Shown piece after piece: positions 25,154 through 36,980 of a stretch of DNA of 64,000 bases (position 1 is the first letter of the stretch; each line of letters begins with the position of its first letter). The stretch comes from Tigriopus japonicus (lineage: Eukaryota; Arthropoda; Copepoda; Harpacticoida; Harpacticidae): the NCBI GenBank assembly GCA_010645155.1, contig JAAGOF010000243.1, positions 214,498-278,497 of the forward strand, in the 5' to 3' direction. A model generated the notes under the pieces. That model was not told the DNA's origin. It was given only the letters and a program-made list of their open reading frames with translations, and made no database searches. The position numbers and the translations under genes were made by a program.

Positions 25154-27780
25154 TTAGCACAACGTCCAATCTGGATTTTCCCTGGGACGACACCTTTTAG
25201 GACAGGGTTGATTTAACATTGAGTTCTTATCAGAAGAGCCCAAGAAATTTCGCGAGGCCCCTGGAATTCGCCGTGTTGTGAATGGATGGATTTGAGAGCT
25301 CCAATGGCAATGGTAGCTATCTTGAACGAAAGAATCCTCTTTAAATGCAGGCCAAAGATACAGCTTGAGTAAGTACTGATCCAACTCCCTCATATGACAA
25401 TTGTGAGCTTTCTCCAGAATGACCTAAAGCAAGGATTTGTTCGTTAACATATTAAATCACTTCAGTAGTCTTACAATATTTGAAAAACTGTTTACCTGTA
25501 TGATAGTGGCGATCAAGGATCGATTCTTGGGCGTCTTTTTCATTCCAAACAATCCGCCCATTATCACAGCATTATGTTGAGGGTGATCCCTCATGACATG
25601 TAGACTCTTTCCCGATCCCTGCCAATCTTTCACGGATTGAACTTCTCGAACCGAAAACCGAGAATCGAGATCTCTGGCGTGAAATTCGCTCACTGCGGAA
25701 TCTAACATGGGATGATATCTCCACAACATTCCAAATTTTTCGTTGAGTTTTGTACCCTGGGATATTTCTGAAAAAATGTAGTACGCAAAAATTATGCCAT
25801 TTCTTGTTTCAACACACACCACCCATTTGAAGTTGTTTTTACTTTTAACCCAGGATGTTTCTATTTGCCAAACAAAACTCCAGGGGACGAGAGCACGTCA
25901 AAATCAGATAGAAAAAGTTAAACGCTTGATTGTGCGTGCAACAGAAAGGAGTCGGAATGGGAGATTGAAATATTATTTCTAATATATATGCAATCCTGAA
26001 ATGGTTGAGCTCGTACCGTCATTTCACGTGTTATGCTGGTAGAATGCTAAGGTTAATCAAGTCGTATAAAAATAAGTTTGCTCCGTTGTCATCACTTAAA
26101 GCGCCATTTTGACCACATAAAAGGTACTATTTTGGCTTACAAAAAGACATATTATTACGCTTTAATTCTTTTATATGATGAGAATTACATCTTATTTTTT
26201 AAAAAGAAAAAAGCAAAAGCAAAAAGTGTAATTGCTTTTGTTTCTTAGAAATTTATTACCAGTTTAGGACAGGTTAGGACAAAGAGGTTTATTCTTAAAC
26301 ACATTTCTCTAGATTAAAACCACGCAACCTTGGATTTTTCGCTTTTTGGGAAGGGATGATTTTTTTTGGCTTCTAAACCGTTAACAGAAATGGGTGTGGA
26401 AGGGAATTTTTCCTCTGCGCAGGATCTGAATTCAAGAAGACTTAGGAAATCGTCGGATTTGTTAGCTTTATTTAGAGACGATTCATGCGATTCTCTAGTT
26501 GCATTTACTGATGGGAAAGAAGAAGCAAATACAAGAAATAGCAAAGAAGAAAAATAAACAATAGCATACCAAACAAATAAAAATCACAAATAAAAAACAA
26601 GCAAATCGGAAAAAGAAGTAATCGAAGTTGATTGTTTAGGTCTCGCTGAAAAACAGTGTTATCAAATAAGACAACCATTGGAGTAGGACGAAATTATCAT
26701 TACGAAATTGCAATTACATTTCCAAGTAATTGTAATTATTTATATTTGAGATCAAAGTAATTGTAATTAATTACATTTGAGATCGAAATAATTATAGTTA
26801 ATTACATTTGAGATCAAAGTAATTGTAATCAATTACCTTTGAGATCAAAGTAATTGTAATTCATAACATTACAGAAGTTCTGGGATTGGAAATTTCGCAG
26901 ATTTTCTCTCGTCCTTCCCATATTTTTCATTGTGTAAATTGATTCACAAAAAGCTCACAGATTTGTCATGCTCTGCACATTTTTCAGTTGAAAAGAAAAG
27001 AGTTCAGGCTTGGTTTTAAAAAAATGCAATCGAAATATTCAATTACTTTTGGAAAGTAATTGTAATTAATTACATTTGTAAATCAAGTAATTGTAGTGGC
27101 ATTTAATTACTTTTGAGATCAGTGTAATTGTAATTAATTAAATTTTAGAAGTAATTGACATAGGTCTGCTGAAGTAAGTGTCCCAGAGAAACGGATAACC
27201 ACGCTACCTAAATACTTTGTTTTTTTCCCGCTTACCAATATCTCCGGCGAAGCACAAATCTAAATGATCACTTTGGCAAAATAAGTCGCAAAGTGCCGAC
27301 ACATTTGATCGGTCGTGGTAGACTCGCATCACGTATCCTGGATAAAACTTAGGAAGGTCGTTATGGTTATCTATGAGGTCCTCTAACTTGTATTTGGGAC
27401 CATCAACACCAAAGAGACTGAATGAAATGACTTTTTGATCCGACCCTAAAGTAGCGGAAAAATCACTACAAACACTGGAAATGCAGAGAAACATGGTTTA
27501 TCCTTTGTGTTTTAGTATTTTTACATCATTACCTCTTCGTAGATGGGGTTCCAATTTTCTTGCATTGGCATTGCTTATCCATGGAAAAATCATGGTTGGG
27601 TCCTAATTGAATTGGATCCATTAGTGGTGGAAGATGCCGATCTCGTAATGGCGGGTTAATATGATAGTAGACAATCATGAAAGCGATAACCACGTTGTAG
27701 GCTCCTATGCCAAGTGAGAACACAAGCAAATCGTCGGTATAATACCCGGTGAACCGAATGAAACAGAACCCAATTTCCAT
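25154..27780 (-). CDS. Type II membrane protein resembling a GT-A nucleotide-sugar transferase (4 exons, 342 aa)
   Basis: Minus-strand exons: 27780-27533, 27474-27236, 25767-25496, 25423-25154. Borders and phases agree, and 1029 nt closes at a stop. A short cytoplasmic N-terminus is followed by one hydrophobic helix at about residues 18-39 (LLVFSLGIGAYNVVIAFMIV), the usual signal-anchor of Golgi glycosyltransferases. The lumenal part holds FYPGYVMRVYHDRS, then MLWRYHPMLD, then RDLDSRFSVREV at residues 194-205, then HVMRDHPQHNAVIMGGLFG, then a C-terminal block with LLKLYLWP, DSYHC and FTTRR. The acidic D-x-D inside RDLDSR is the kind of motif that binds metal and nucleotide-sugar in GT-A enzymes. 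I recognise this block pattern from uncharacterised proteins of invertebrates, bacteria and large viruses, from memory only. Enzymatic activity is inferred; donor and acceptor are unknown. Gene order gives no clue. Confidence 0.78.
26697..27150. repeat. Degenerate repeats of a ~31-bp AAGTAATTGTAATTAATTAC motif
   Basis: Lies within intron 2 of the glycosyltransferase-like gene. Repeats of AGTAATTGTAATTAATTAC followed by TTTGAGATC occur in a cluster at about 26720-26870 and again at about 27045-27150. The core is nearly palindromic (GTAATTNNAATTAC). Copies differ by scattered substitutions, so the array is old. Confidence 0.75.
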
Positions 27781-28205
27781 GTCGTTTTGCGTTTGCTTGC
27801 TCAGAATTGAGTGTCCTTGGTTAACCGCCTTGAGATAACAGTTTTTTCAACAACTAAGATAATTTTGACTAACATGGCCACATGTTCGATGAAAGGCATT
27901 CCCTATTCCCTCACGAGTACATGTATAAAGAGCCAGCCTGCAAAATGTCGTATTTGTTTGTACAAGTGAACATGGCCATAGAGCGGTTCCGCTTTGGGTG
28001 AATTCAGCTCACACGAGAGGAAATTAAGACGAAACCAAGGAAATCCTTTTGGGCAAGACAGGTACGCTCTCAAGTTGAGAAAGGCTCATGACTAGGTGGG
28101 TATTGCTAGTTGAGGAGTTTTTGTTCATGGTTTAGTCACTTGATCGGAAAGGTGGACCTGATGAATACTGGCACACCTGATTTTATTCAACGTTGATCCA
28201 AGGGA

Positions 28206-28345
28206 CGAGTGAAGTCGGACAAATGAGCTGGGGTTTTCGGGGCCAAACTGGCTTGGGATGGATCAAAATGAAGCTTGGGCGCTTCATAGTTTGTGAGGGA
28301 AAATTTATTGCTGCGATTGACTGTTAAAACGAAGAATGCAAATTA
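28206..28345. mobile_element. Diverged single-arm copy of the fold-back MITE found at 49566-49835
   Basis: Blocks such as GGGGCCAAACTGGCTTGGGATGG, TTCATAGTTTGTGAGG and GATTGACTGTTAAAACGAA align in order with one arm and the centre of the fold-back element at 49.6 kb read on its other strand. Only one inverted arm survives here. It is an old, degraded relative. Confidence 0.55.
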
Positions 28346-28392
28346 AGGCCCGAGTATTTCAGTGAAGTTTTTTTGAGTGTTAGTCTCAAGTA

Positions 28393-30258
28393 CAGGGTGT
28401 CAAGGAATTGATGGTGCATCGTGCTTTTCCTTGCTATTCAGACCAAAAAAAGCTTTAAAATTGAAACAATATCCTTTGAGGAAGTGTTTTGAAAAAGGCT
28501 TATCTCATTGGAAACCAAAGTTTCAAATGCATGCCACACTATTTGAATGGTTCACACAGTATGAAGATTATTAGAGAAAACAAGCATTTTTGTTCTCTAG
28601 ATGGCACCTCTATTGTTTTGAAAGGAAGGTCTACGCAGTGCTAGTAACGTCATCTATTGATTTTACATGAAACTTTCACCCAAAATAAATATCTCTGAAT
28701 TGCTCAAGGTTACCAAAATATTTTAAAAGAAATGGAGGATTGTTATTTCCGTGTTTAATCACAAAGGATTGTAAATTACCTAGTGCCCACATTGAAAAAG
28801 ATGAGAATATGCCACGCTTCCAACGATTGCATTCGTGAATACTCTTCATATCTAAATAAATCACTTTTCTCCACAATTGAAAGCAATAGTAACTCTTACA
28901 AACAAATTGATGTTCTGTCTTACTTTCTTAATTCAGCTACCCTGGTAGTTTTCGTTCCACATGCAACGTAGAGACCACAGATCATATAATGACTAGATGT
29001 CGCATTGGCGCGTTCCGTCGGCGAGAGAAAAGTGACACCACTTGGCCCAGCTGCGCTAGCTTCAAAATCTCAGGGCGACCGCGTGCTCAGAAGTAAGTAA
29101 TGACGCTCGCTCGCGTCGAGAACAAAGTACATACGGTACGTTGAGTTTGTTCAAGATTTGGCCACGCTGGCAAAATTTTGAAAAGTTCGAAATTCCCACC
29201 ATTTTAGGGTGTAGTGTTATGTACCAGCTGATGAGGCAAAGTTGTCCATCTTTTTCTCGCACGAAGCGAGGTCTAGCCATCATATGGTCTGTGGTAGAGA
29301 CGCTCTACTACACTGAAGTGCTCTTGATGCCAGCCCTGCACAAACGATTATGTGCAGGGAAACTGAAAATTTAACGAGAATTTTTCTCTTAAACAAATCT
29401 GCCAACATGGAGAGTATTTCTTTTATTCATATACCTAATAAATAATTTTGACCATTTTTTTGCTCAGAAACCCTACGAAAAACTATCAATTTGTTTTCAA
29501 GTAGCTTTGCAAAGAAAGAAAATTTGGCTTTCAATGGAAAAATATTGAGGCCTGTCCAGAGGAAGCCGAACATTTTGAACAGCAATTCTACGTACCAATG
29601 AAATGACATTCAATGACATCTAGCGGCAGAAACTAGTCTTTCACATTTTGATGCAATCTTTGGCCTTAATTTAGGATCAAACAGTATGACTTGGCGATAT
29701 TCTTTCTTTTAGACATTGTTCCTAAGGTCGAGTAGGATGAAAATATGATAAAAAATGGCATTTTAGTCTCAACCACTAAGGTTCACATCAAGTTAAAAAA
29801 TATCTACGCTCTATTCTCCCATGACTTTGCCCCTGTTTTGGCGCCATCTAATGGTAAATTTTGAAGCTTGCGCTAAAATCCACAATCAGGCAAAGCATGT
29901 TAAAAAGGTATCAAAATTCGTCTTGGAAGGACACTTCAATAATGATTCAGTCCAAGGGACATCTAAATCTTCTGATATCAACTCAATATTGTTCAGGAGG
30001 CAAGAGGAACAATCATTGAAGAGCCTTGATCTGAAGTATGTTAAAAACTTAAAGGGTATATGTGAAATATGAGCATATTTTCAACCTATTTTCAGTCAAA
30101 TAACTTGAATAGCTTGATACAAGAAGTCTTAGAAAGGGTTCCAAGATACTTGCAACTGAACTATAATCATATCTGCAAAAGTATATTTTTTTCTACCGTG
30201 TCTTTAAGCCATTGAAAATCTATTTTTTCTGATGGACCATCAATTCTTGGACACCCTG
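28393..30258. mobile_element. Tc1/mariner-like element, non-autonomous (1866 bp)
   Basis: Imperfect terminal inverted repeats: CAGGGTGTC-AAGGAATTGATGG at the left and, reverse-complemented, CAGGGTGTCCAAGAATTGATGG at the right. Both ends are flanked by TA (28391-28392 and 30259-30260), the target duplication of Tc1/mariner elements. No D,D(34)D/E transposase frame is recognisable inside, only short broken frames, so it is defective. Another inverted-repeat element (28969-29302) sits within it. Confidence 0.7.
28969..29302. mobile_element. Nested ~334-bp inverted-repeat element (MITE)
   Basis: The left end GAGACCACAGATCATATAAT and the right end, whose complement reads CTACCACAGACCATATGATGG, form an imperfect inverted repeat of about 40 bp including CTAGA and TCGC further in. 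It has no coding capacity. It lies inside the Tc1/mariner-like element and so is presumably the younger insertion. No target duplication is evident. Confidence 0.55.
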
Positions 30259-30670
30259 TATAGTAATTCGATTTATACTAATACGCCCGTAGTTGAGTTC
30301 TATGTTGACCAGTTCAACCTCTACGAAACTTCAGCATTTCGTACAACTTCTTAAAATTGACGTTTGCAAACCAAAGATTTTTGCTTTTGCATTTTGGCTT
30401 TAACTTAAACATTTAACAATAAAGGTGATCTCAAGGAATGTAGTTGTTGCATTGTAAATCTAAATTTTTTATTTGAAACTTTTCTTCCACGTAGTTTGTT
30501 AGTTGAGTGTATGTTAGAGCGCTTTTCCAAGTCATCAGAAGTCCAGATGAAAGGAAGGAAGCCGTTGAGAGCACAGGGCGGATATCAGGAAATTTTTGTT
30601 GGACGAGTTACAGCTGTTGAAGAGCAAAGGTTGCATGTGAAAACTTGATATTTCCGAAGATTGTAACTTA

Positions 30671-31317
30671 AGTTGTGCCCAAACAAACAAGTGACCCTGA
30701 CTTCAACTTAGGGATGGGTGACAGCGATAATTTTGCACTCGACTCCGAAACCAACACGGCAAGGTTGACACCAACGCCGACACCAACATCTGTGTTGAAG
30801 TTGACCATCAACGTCGTGGTGTTGACATTGACACCGATAGCGTGTTCCTTATAATTAAGTTAAACAAAATATGCCCTTCTGGACTGTAATATAGAGCACC
30901 AGGTTTGACAGACCTACCCATTCTAAAGACATTTAAGTTCATGTTAGTTCAACATAAAATGGAGAGAGGGATAATAAGCTTACATTTTACAATAACCTAG
31001 CTGGGTGTGTGATTTTCTTGCTTTGCAAGTCTGTTCTTGAAGTTTGGTAAGCATTTATTTTTATGATGGAACAATTTAATGATATTGGATTTTGTTTAGT
31101 CCTTCACATTTACAATCCAAATTGGGATCAAGTTTTTGGGCGGGCAGTACGTTTTCCAAAAAAACGTTAAGCCTTAAAATGTCGGCACCAGAGACCTGGT
31201 GTTGATGCCGACACCGAAAGCCCAAAAAGTTGGTGTCAACACCTTGGCACCGACACCTGCTTCTCGCCCATCCCTATTTCAACCCTACAAACGAAACTAA
31301 CTTGTTTGGGCACAACT
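30671..31317. mobile_element. 647-bp element with long compound inverted repeats
   Basis: The outer 16-bp arms AGTTGTGCCCAAACAA (30671) and TTGTTTGGGCACAACT (31302-31317) match perfectly. About 25 bp further in, TAGGGATGGG at the left pairs with CCCATCCCTA at the right. The interior carries many GTTGACACCAAC-like words in both directions. No coding frame or clear target duplication was seen. A non-autonomous DNA transposon is the likeliest reading. Confidence 0.6.
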
Positions 31318-31433
31318 GCTTGGGAAACGTCACAGCCAAAGGTCAGCTGGGGCCTGAAAATTGTCCAACAAAATGATAGGCCTGTCTGCCCCAGCGTCTC
31401 CTCTCTGCCAACTCTGTGGTTGAGAGAGATCAT

Positions 31434-32275
31434 TAGAGCCAAGATTTTTAGGTGAAAAATTAGCAAATAATTTTTCACCTTTTTTACTGCTTTTGATGGG
31501 AAAAATTTTTTTTTGCCCTTTTTAGCAAAAATAATAATTTTTTTGACACTTTTTGGGACAAAAGGTTAATAAATGCCGAGATTTACAACATTTACCACCT
31601 GGTTTAGAGAAAGTGATTTCTAACTTAGTGAAAAATGGTCATATTTATACCATCACTAAGGAAGGGCATTGATTTAAATTCACATTTAATTTCAAGAGGC
31701 TAGAGGCAGTTCTTTGAAAAATGTAGAAAGGAGTAAAATTTACAATTATTTTTTTTCCATTGGCCTTCCAAAGAAAAAGGTTGGTAGTGCATTTATCTAA
31801 CTTCTTCATTTTTTAAAGAATTGGCTTCTGGGCACTGCGCAAAAAAACAGCGCATTGGAGGTTTTGTGAGTCAATCAAATTTGGCGCCTCAAATGACAAG
31901 CTCGTAAACTTGTCCATGTTAAAAATGATGGTTCAAATGGCACAACTTGGTAAGAATGTGGTGTGGGCGTGGTATGGTAGCTGACTGCGCCATGCAGTGT
32001 GAGGCTACTGAGGTAATCAACGGCAATAATACTTCACATTATATTTTCCGATAGAAATTCAAACAGTCTCAAATAAGGATAAAAAGCGTGTCAGGTGAAT
32101 CGGGATTCTTAGGGTGACCTCGGTATACTTCAACATTCCAATACGTTCACCAATGTAAGTGCTTCTATTGTAAAAGGCGCACAATAAGAACCTTTTTTTT
32201 ACTTTTTTTGGTTATTTTCTTCACCTATTTACCACTTTTTTTGGCTTTTTTCTTCACCTAAAAATCCTGGCTCTA
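31434..32275. mobile_element. Non-autonomous hAT-like element (842 bp) with 8-bp target duplication
   Basis: Terminal inverted repeats begin TAGAGCCAAGATTTTTAGGT; the right end reads ACCTAAAAATCCTGGCTCTA, one mismatch in 20. An exact 8-bp duplication GAGATCAT flanks it at 31426-31433 and 32276-32283. An 8-bp duplication and a TAGAG-type end are hallmarks of the hAT superfamily. The interior is T-rich and non-coding. Confidence 0.8.
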
Positions 32276-32394
32276 GAGATCATACAACACAAAAGAGGAA
32301 GGAAATCACTCCTAAAAACGAAAGATTTTGAAAATGAAATCGCGCAACCTCTAATTACATCCGATTCTAAAAGTCCGTTAGATGTATGTGCAGG

Positions 32395-35300
32395 CAGTGC
32401 TCTCAGATTTGAATAATATTACCAAATCTAGGTAATTTTTGACCCCCTTTTGGTATAAAAATTTGTCATTTGGTAAATTTCCAAAACACCGAAATTTGGG
32501 TAAATTTTGAAGCCCAAGCTCTTAGACACCTAAATTTTGTTCATGCAGGTTTGCGAAAAAAGTCCGAAAAGTTCAGTGTTTTGAATTTTCAGTGCTACCA
32601 GTTTTGACTCAGAGTTTATGTCACTTCCCCAGAAAAAGTCGGTGTGACGTAATCTTTCTGGCCCAGAAACCTAAACAATACCATTGTCGCAACGCAACAC
32701 TTTACCAAAAATCGTACTAAATCGTACTAAATCGTAGCACATCCTTACAGTGCCTCCAGCTATATGAGGGGAAAAAGCGCAGTTTACAACAAAGACACAG
32801 ACTAGGTAGGCGCAGTTCAGAAAAAATAGGGCAAAAAGTAGGCACACACAAGCCCCAAAATGTGTAAGATTAGAGCAAAAATGCAAGCAAGATATGGAGA
32901 CTCTGCATCCATGGGAGGATTGTATTTGCATCAGCTCACATCAAGGAGAGTAGCTTGTAAACGCTAAGGCATATTGGCAAGTGTAATCCAACAAATATGA
33001 TTTTAGAGGTGATCAGTTGTAAGCTGTGCAGAGTATTTCTTGCCTTGATTTCAACAAGCTGACCGCACATAAATGCATTTGAACTTGACTTCGTCTCATT
33101 CATAGTCAAGAAGAGCTGGATGAAACTAGTTTTTTGAAAGCAGAGAATATGAACCCTTAGGTTTTGCAAGCTGTCTGTACAGTATTTCTCCTTGTTATGA
33201 TACTGTCGCTCAATAAGCTGATGCGCCCATACCTCGCTTCTGCTGGACAGCGATGACAGCTTCACATTTAATCATCTTTGCTCCCATTCACGAGAATGTG
33301 TTATATTTTATAAGAGCTGTTATTGATATTTTACAGGCGCTGTTATTGATATTTTACAAGAGCTGTTATTGATATTTTACAGAAGCTGTTATTGATATTT
33401 TAAAGAATTTGTCTACAATTTTTCACCTCAATGGAACAATGGAGTTAAAAGTTATGTATTTTTGAAATTCAGGCAACTGTAGGCGGAAAATGAACTCGTT
33501 CTACTTCGTGTTGCAAGATCTTGCATGGATCACTCATAAGATAGGACAACTTACTGCATTTGAAAAACTTGTTTCAAGTGTCCAAGCAATAGGGCTTCGA
33601 GATTAACTCCCAACACATGCGAGGGTCCACCTAGCGTTTCTTGGCCTAAGTTGTTCGGGCGGAACCGGTCATTTGGCCAGGGTGAAAGGAGAATCTTCCT
33701 GACAGAATATTTTTGAAGCCGATCGCAATGTTGTTCAAGTTAAGACACATAAACGTTCAAATGATTAAATTGAGGCATTTCTTTATTTTGAAGAATTCTT
33801 TCACATTCTATTCTTTGATTCTAACTTCATTTTAATATTTGTCCTTGCTCTACTGCCAACATAGCCTTACATCTGCTTTGACAGATGAGGCCACTCATCT
33901 ACCGGCCGACAGACATTACATTTCTTTTTCACCTGACCAATGCAACAGACAATCAGTGATTAAGAGGACGAGCATGTACGGAACTTTGTGTCAGCTTTTC
34001 AAGTGAGAGGAGGCAGTAAGAAATGTGATCGCTGATGCCACGGATCATGCTGAGGCTATCAGGCAAGACCTGATGTTCGATCAAGCTGGCCGATTTCCTT
34101 GGGAGGCCGCTTAGGCCAATGTTTTGATAAAACGTGCAAACACCGTCCGACCCGGCCCGCCACCAAGGGTTCTCAACTGACTAATTCCACAGGCCGGACA
34201 AGCCAATCAGCTTCAGGCGCTTTCCCAAGGTTTCCGTCCGTTTTGAAAGAGACGTTCATTTTCCTTCTTAACAAGTGTGACCAGCAAACAGTGTCCAAAC
34301 CAAACCAACTTTTGTGGCTCGATCTTGGAATGAAACAGGCATGTAATGAATGCATTTTCATCAAAAAGTCGAAAAAAGCTTAAATAGTTTTGATGCTTTG
34401 TTGTAGAATCTAATGTAATGTATCTTATCTTTAGTGTCAATAACATAGCGGAAAACGAAAATTAAAAACAATCACACAGAACCTCTCTTCATTTAGAAAT
34501 ATTAACCACACAAGTGAATTAGGTTATTGTAATATTTTCAAAAGTGTTAATAGAAGAAAAATTGTCACTAAAATGTTGTAATAACATAATGATGCATTGT
34601 TTTTCAATATAGTTTAAAAGCACAAGTCTTCAGAACAAAAACAGGGGCTAAACACTTTTGTAATGACCAAAGAAAGGCTAAATAGGGCTAATCAAAATTT
34701 AAAATAACTGAATAATAATTTTTGAAAGCTTAAAGCCCCTCCCGAGAAAAAAATAGCCTATTTGGTTTCTCAGAGCTAAGCTTCGTCATCCATGTCGCTT
34801 TTGTGTTGGTGTGGGCACCGTGGACACTTCTTGTGGACGGTGCGGGCATTTTCCCTCCAGCCGAACCGCTGCTCTTTTGCATGAAAGGAAAAAGAGAATG
34901 TCTACGGTGGACTGCACCGTCTGCACCCAAGGTAGACAGTAAAGACTTGGAAATGCTTAAACCTCGGTTTTTGAAGGAATTTAGAGCATTTCTTTTGAAG
35001 AGAGATGACTTCTACAGATGTGAAAGTAACATTTGGATTTCAAAAAAGCCAACCTAAATTTAATAAAATTTGTTGTAAAACGAGCCCACTTGAATGTACT
35101 AATAGAGCAAAGCCTTGAAGGATTTAGCCCGAAAAAAAGTGCAGGTCTACCACCAGAGGCCACCACTTTCAATTTTGGTACTGCCCATAGCACCAAGTGC
35201 ATAGCATGTTGTATTAGGAACAATTCACAATTGCTTTGTTAGGTTAATTTCTTGCAATGGCTGTCTGTTCATCTGGTTTGATAGTTTTTATACCTTAAAA

Positions 35301-35431
35301 TATCAATAAACAAGTGTTGAAAACAGTATGACGTAATCAAAATTGATAAAAAAGTTTGGTATTTTTTTGTAAAAAGTCAAAGTTTGGGTAATTTTCTGGG
35401 TAATATTGACGAAAAAAATCTGAGAGCACTG
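32395..35431. mobile_element. Possible larger hAT-like element (~3.0 kb), decayed
   Basis: CAGTGCTCTCAGATTT at the left end is matched by the complement of AAATCTGAGAGCACTG at the right end; AATATTACC follows a little further in on both sides. The flanking octamers TGTGCAGG and TGCCCAGG agree at 6 of 8 positions, compatible with an aged 8-bp target duplication. CAGTG ends are typical of hAT elements. I find no intact transposase; other sequences seem to have inserted within. The right end abuts the gypsy fragment. Confidence 0.5.
33314..33405. repeat. Four tandem copies of a 23-bp unit
   Basis: GCTGTTATTGATATTTTACA recurs four times with 3-bp variable joints (GAG, GCG, GAG, AAG context). It lies inside the putative 3.0-kb hAT element. 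Confidence 0.85.
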
Positions 35432-35534
35432 TGCCCAGGCCTGTTCTTGCTTCCAAATTGCTCCTCTTCTTTTTAGATTCATCTCTATTCATTTTTGTCA
35501 GATCTTTATCATTATATATTTTGTATTATTTTTG

Positions 35535-36980
35535 CCTTGGATCGGTGGAGACATTTTTTACTTGGAAAACGTTTCTCCCTCCAGACGGATCATCGTCCGT
35601 TACAGTGGTTGCAGGCCAAGAAAGACACAAGAGGAAAACTGGGGCAATGGGCTTTGAAACAGAGTATGACTTCAAAGTAGAGCACATACCTGGCTCTAAC
35701 TTTGATCGCTAACTAACAGTCTAACTTTGATGCCGATTGTCTCTCAAGAGCTGCGGTTGCCCAAATTGATTGCTCATTGAAATCTCTAGTGGAGTAAACC
35801 CAGAAGGATGACAACTTAACCGCGTTGGCTTCTTCGGAACCGGGCAAGTTCAAATGGAAAAATGGAACTCTTGTCATGATGGACGAAGATCAATTGAGAA
35901 TGGTTATTCCTATGAGTTTGAGGAAGAAGGTCTGGGAGGAATTCCATTACAAATTGGGTCATGTAGGACCGGTCAAGGTCATGGATTCGCTCCGATGTCG
36001 TTTCTATTGTCCCAAGATGAGCAAGGATATAAAGAGTTGGGCACGAAGTTGTCAACAATGTGCCATTGCCAAGGACTTTTTACCTCAGCCTTTAACAGTT
36101 CCTTTGGTTCTTGTGGATGGCAGTTTGGAAGAACCCTTTCAAAAACTTTGCATTGATGTGATGGCTCCATTTCCATTGAATCAGGGATACAAGTATCTAT
36201 TGGTTTGTTTGGATGTTTTCACGAAATGGGCAGAGGCCAAACCTGTTCCAGCCCTTGGTGGACAAGTTCTCATCAACTGGTTCAGAGAAGAAATCATCCC
36301 ACGTTACGGAGTTCCAAGACTTATTGTGTCAGACAGAGGATCGGACATGGAATCCAAAATTTTCCAAGATTTCTTGACAGGATTGGGAATTCAATCGCAT
36401 CACCCACTACCATCATCAGTCCAATCCTGTTGAAAGACTGAATCGTTCCATGTTGAATATGATCCGTACTTCTTGCGAGGACAACGGGTGGGTTGACAAG
36501 CTACCAACTGTCATGATGGCCTACAGAAGTACGATGCACAGTTCCATAGGAATGTCTCCTTTTGAAGTTGCTCATGGATCGAAAATGAGAATGCCACTAG
36601 ATGTGTCGTGGGGATTGGGAAGCTCCTCGAGCCAATCATTGGAAAAGTTACACGAGAGACTTTCGGACTTAAGGATGCAGGCCCGGCAAGTTTTGAAGAA
36701 AGCGGCCAAAGTACGGAAAGCGGACCACAAAAAGAGTTTTAAGGTCAAAGAGAGGAAGGTTGAAGTTGGAACTATGGTCTATTTGAAAAGTCTAACACGA
36801 AGAAATTGGAAAATTTATGGGATGGACCACAGATGAATGATGTTAACTTTTTACTCGGAGGATTTGGGAATTCGACACGACTGGTACACATCAATCTCCT
36901 AACTGAAGCAAACGTTCCCAAAGACGCCGAACTGGCCCGCTACGAGGTCGAGGGCGCCCAAGAAAAGAGTAAGTGAAACG
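35535..36980 (+). pseudogene. Ty3/gypsy-type retroelement pol fragment (RNase H end plus integrase), broken
   Basis: The start shows the C-terminal RNase H part (TDHRPLQWLQAKKD, then after a frame change EYDFKVEHIPGSNF and DADCLSRAA). The integrase follows: a His/Cys zinc-binding N-terminal domain (HYKLGHVG, CQQC), the catalytic core with CIDVMAPFP and VSDRGSDMES, and after another frameshift near 36415 the NPVERLNRSM block and the C-terminal region, ending near LVHINLLTEA. At least three frame changes or stops interrupt it, including a small duplication near 35695-35725, so it cannot make protein. No LTR, gag, protease or reverse transcriptase was seen in the window. Neighbours are other transposon remains. 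Confidence 0.88.

Noticed and set aside
33314..33405. Four regular repeats reminiscent of a CRISPR array
   Set aside because: No unique spacers, eukaryotic setting. A simple tandem repeat inside a transposon.
34803..35057. 84-codon plus-strand frame within the putative hAT element
   Set aside because: No transposase resemblance and no continuation.
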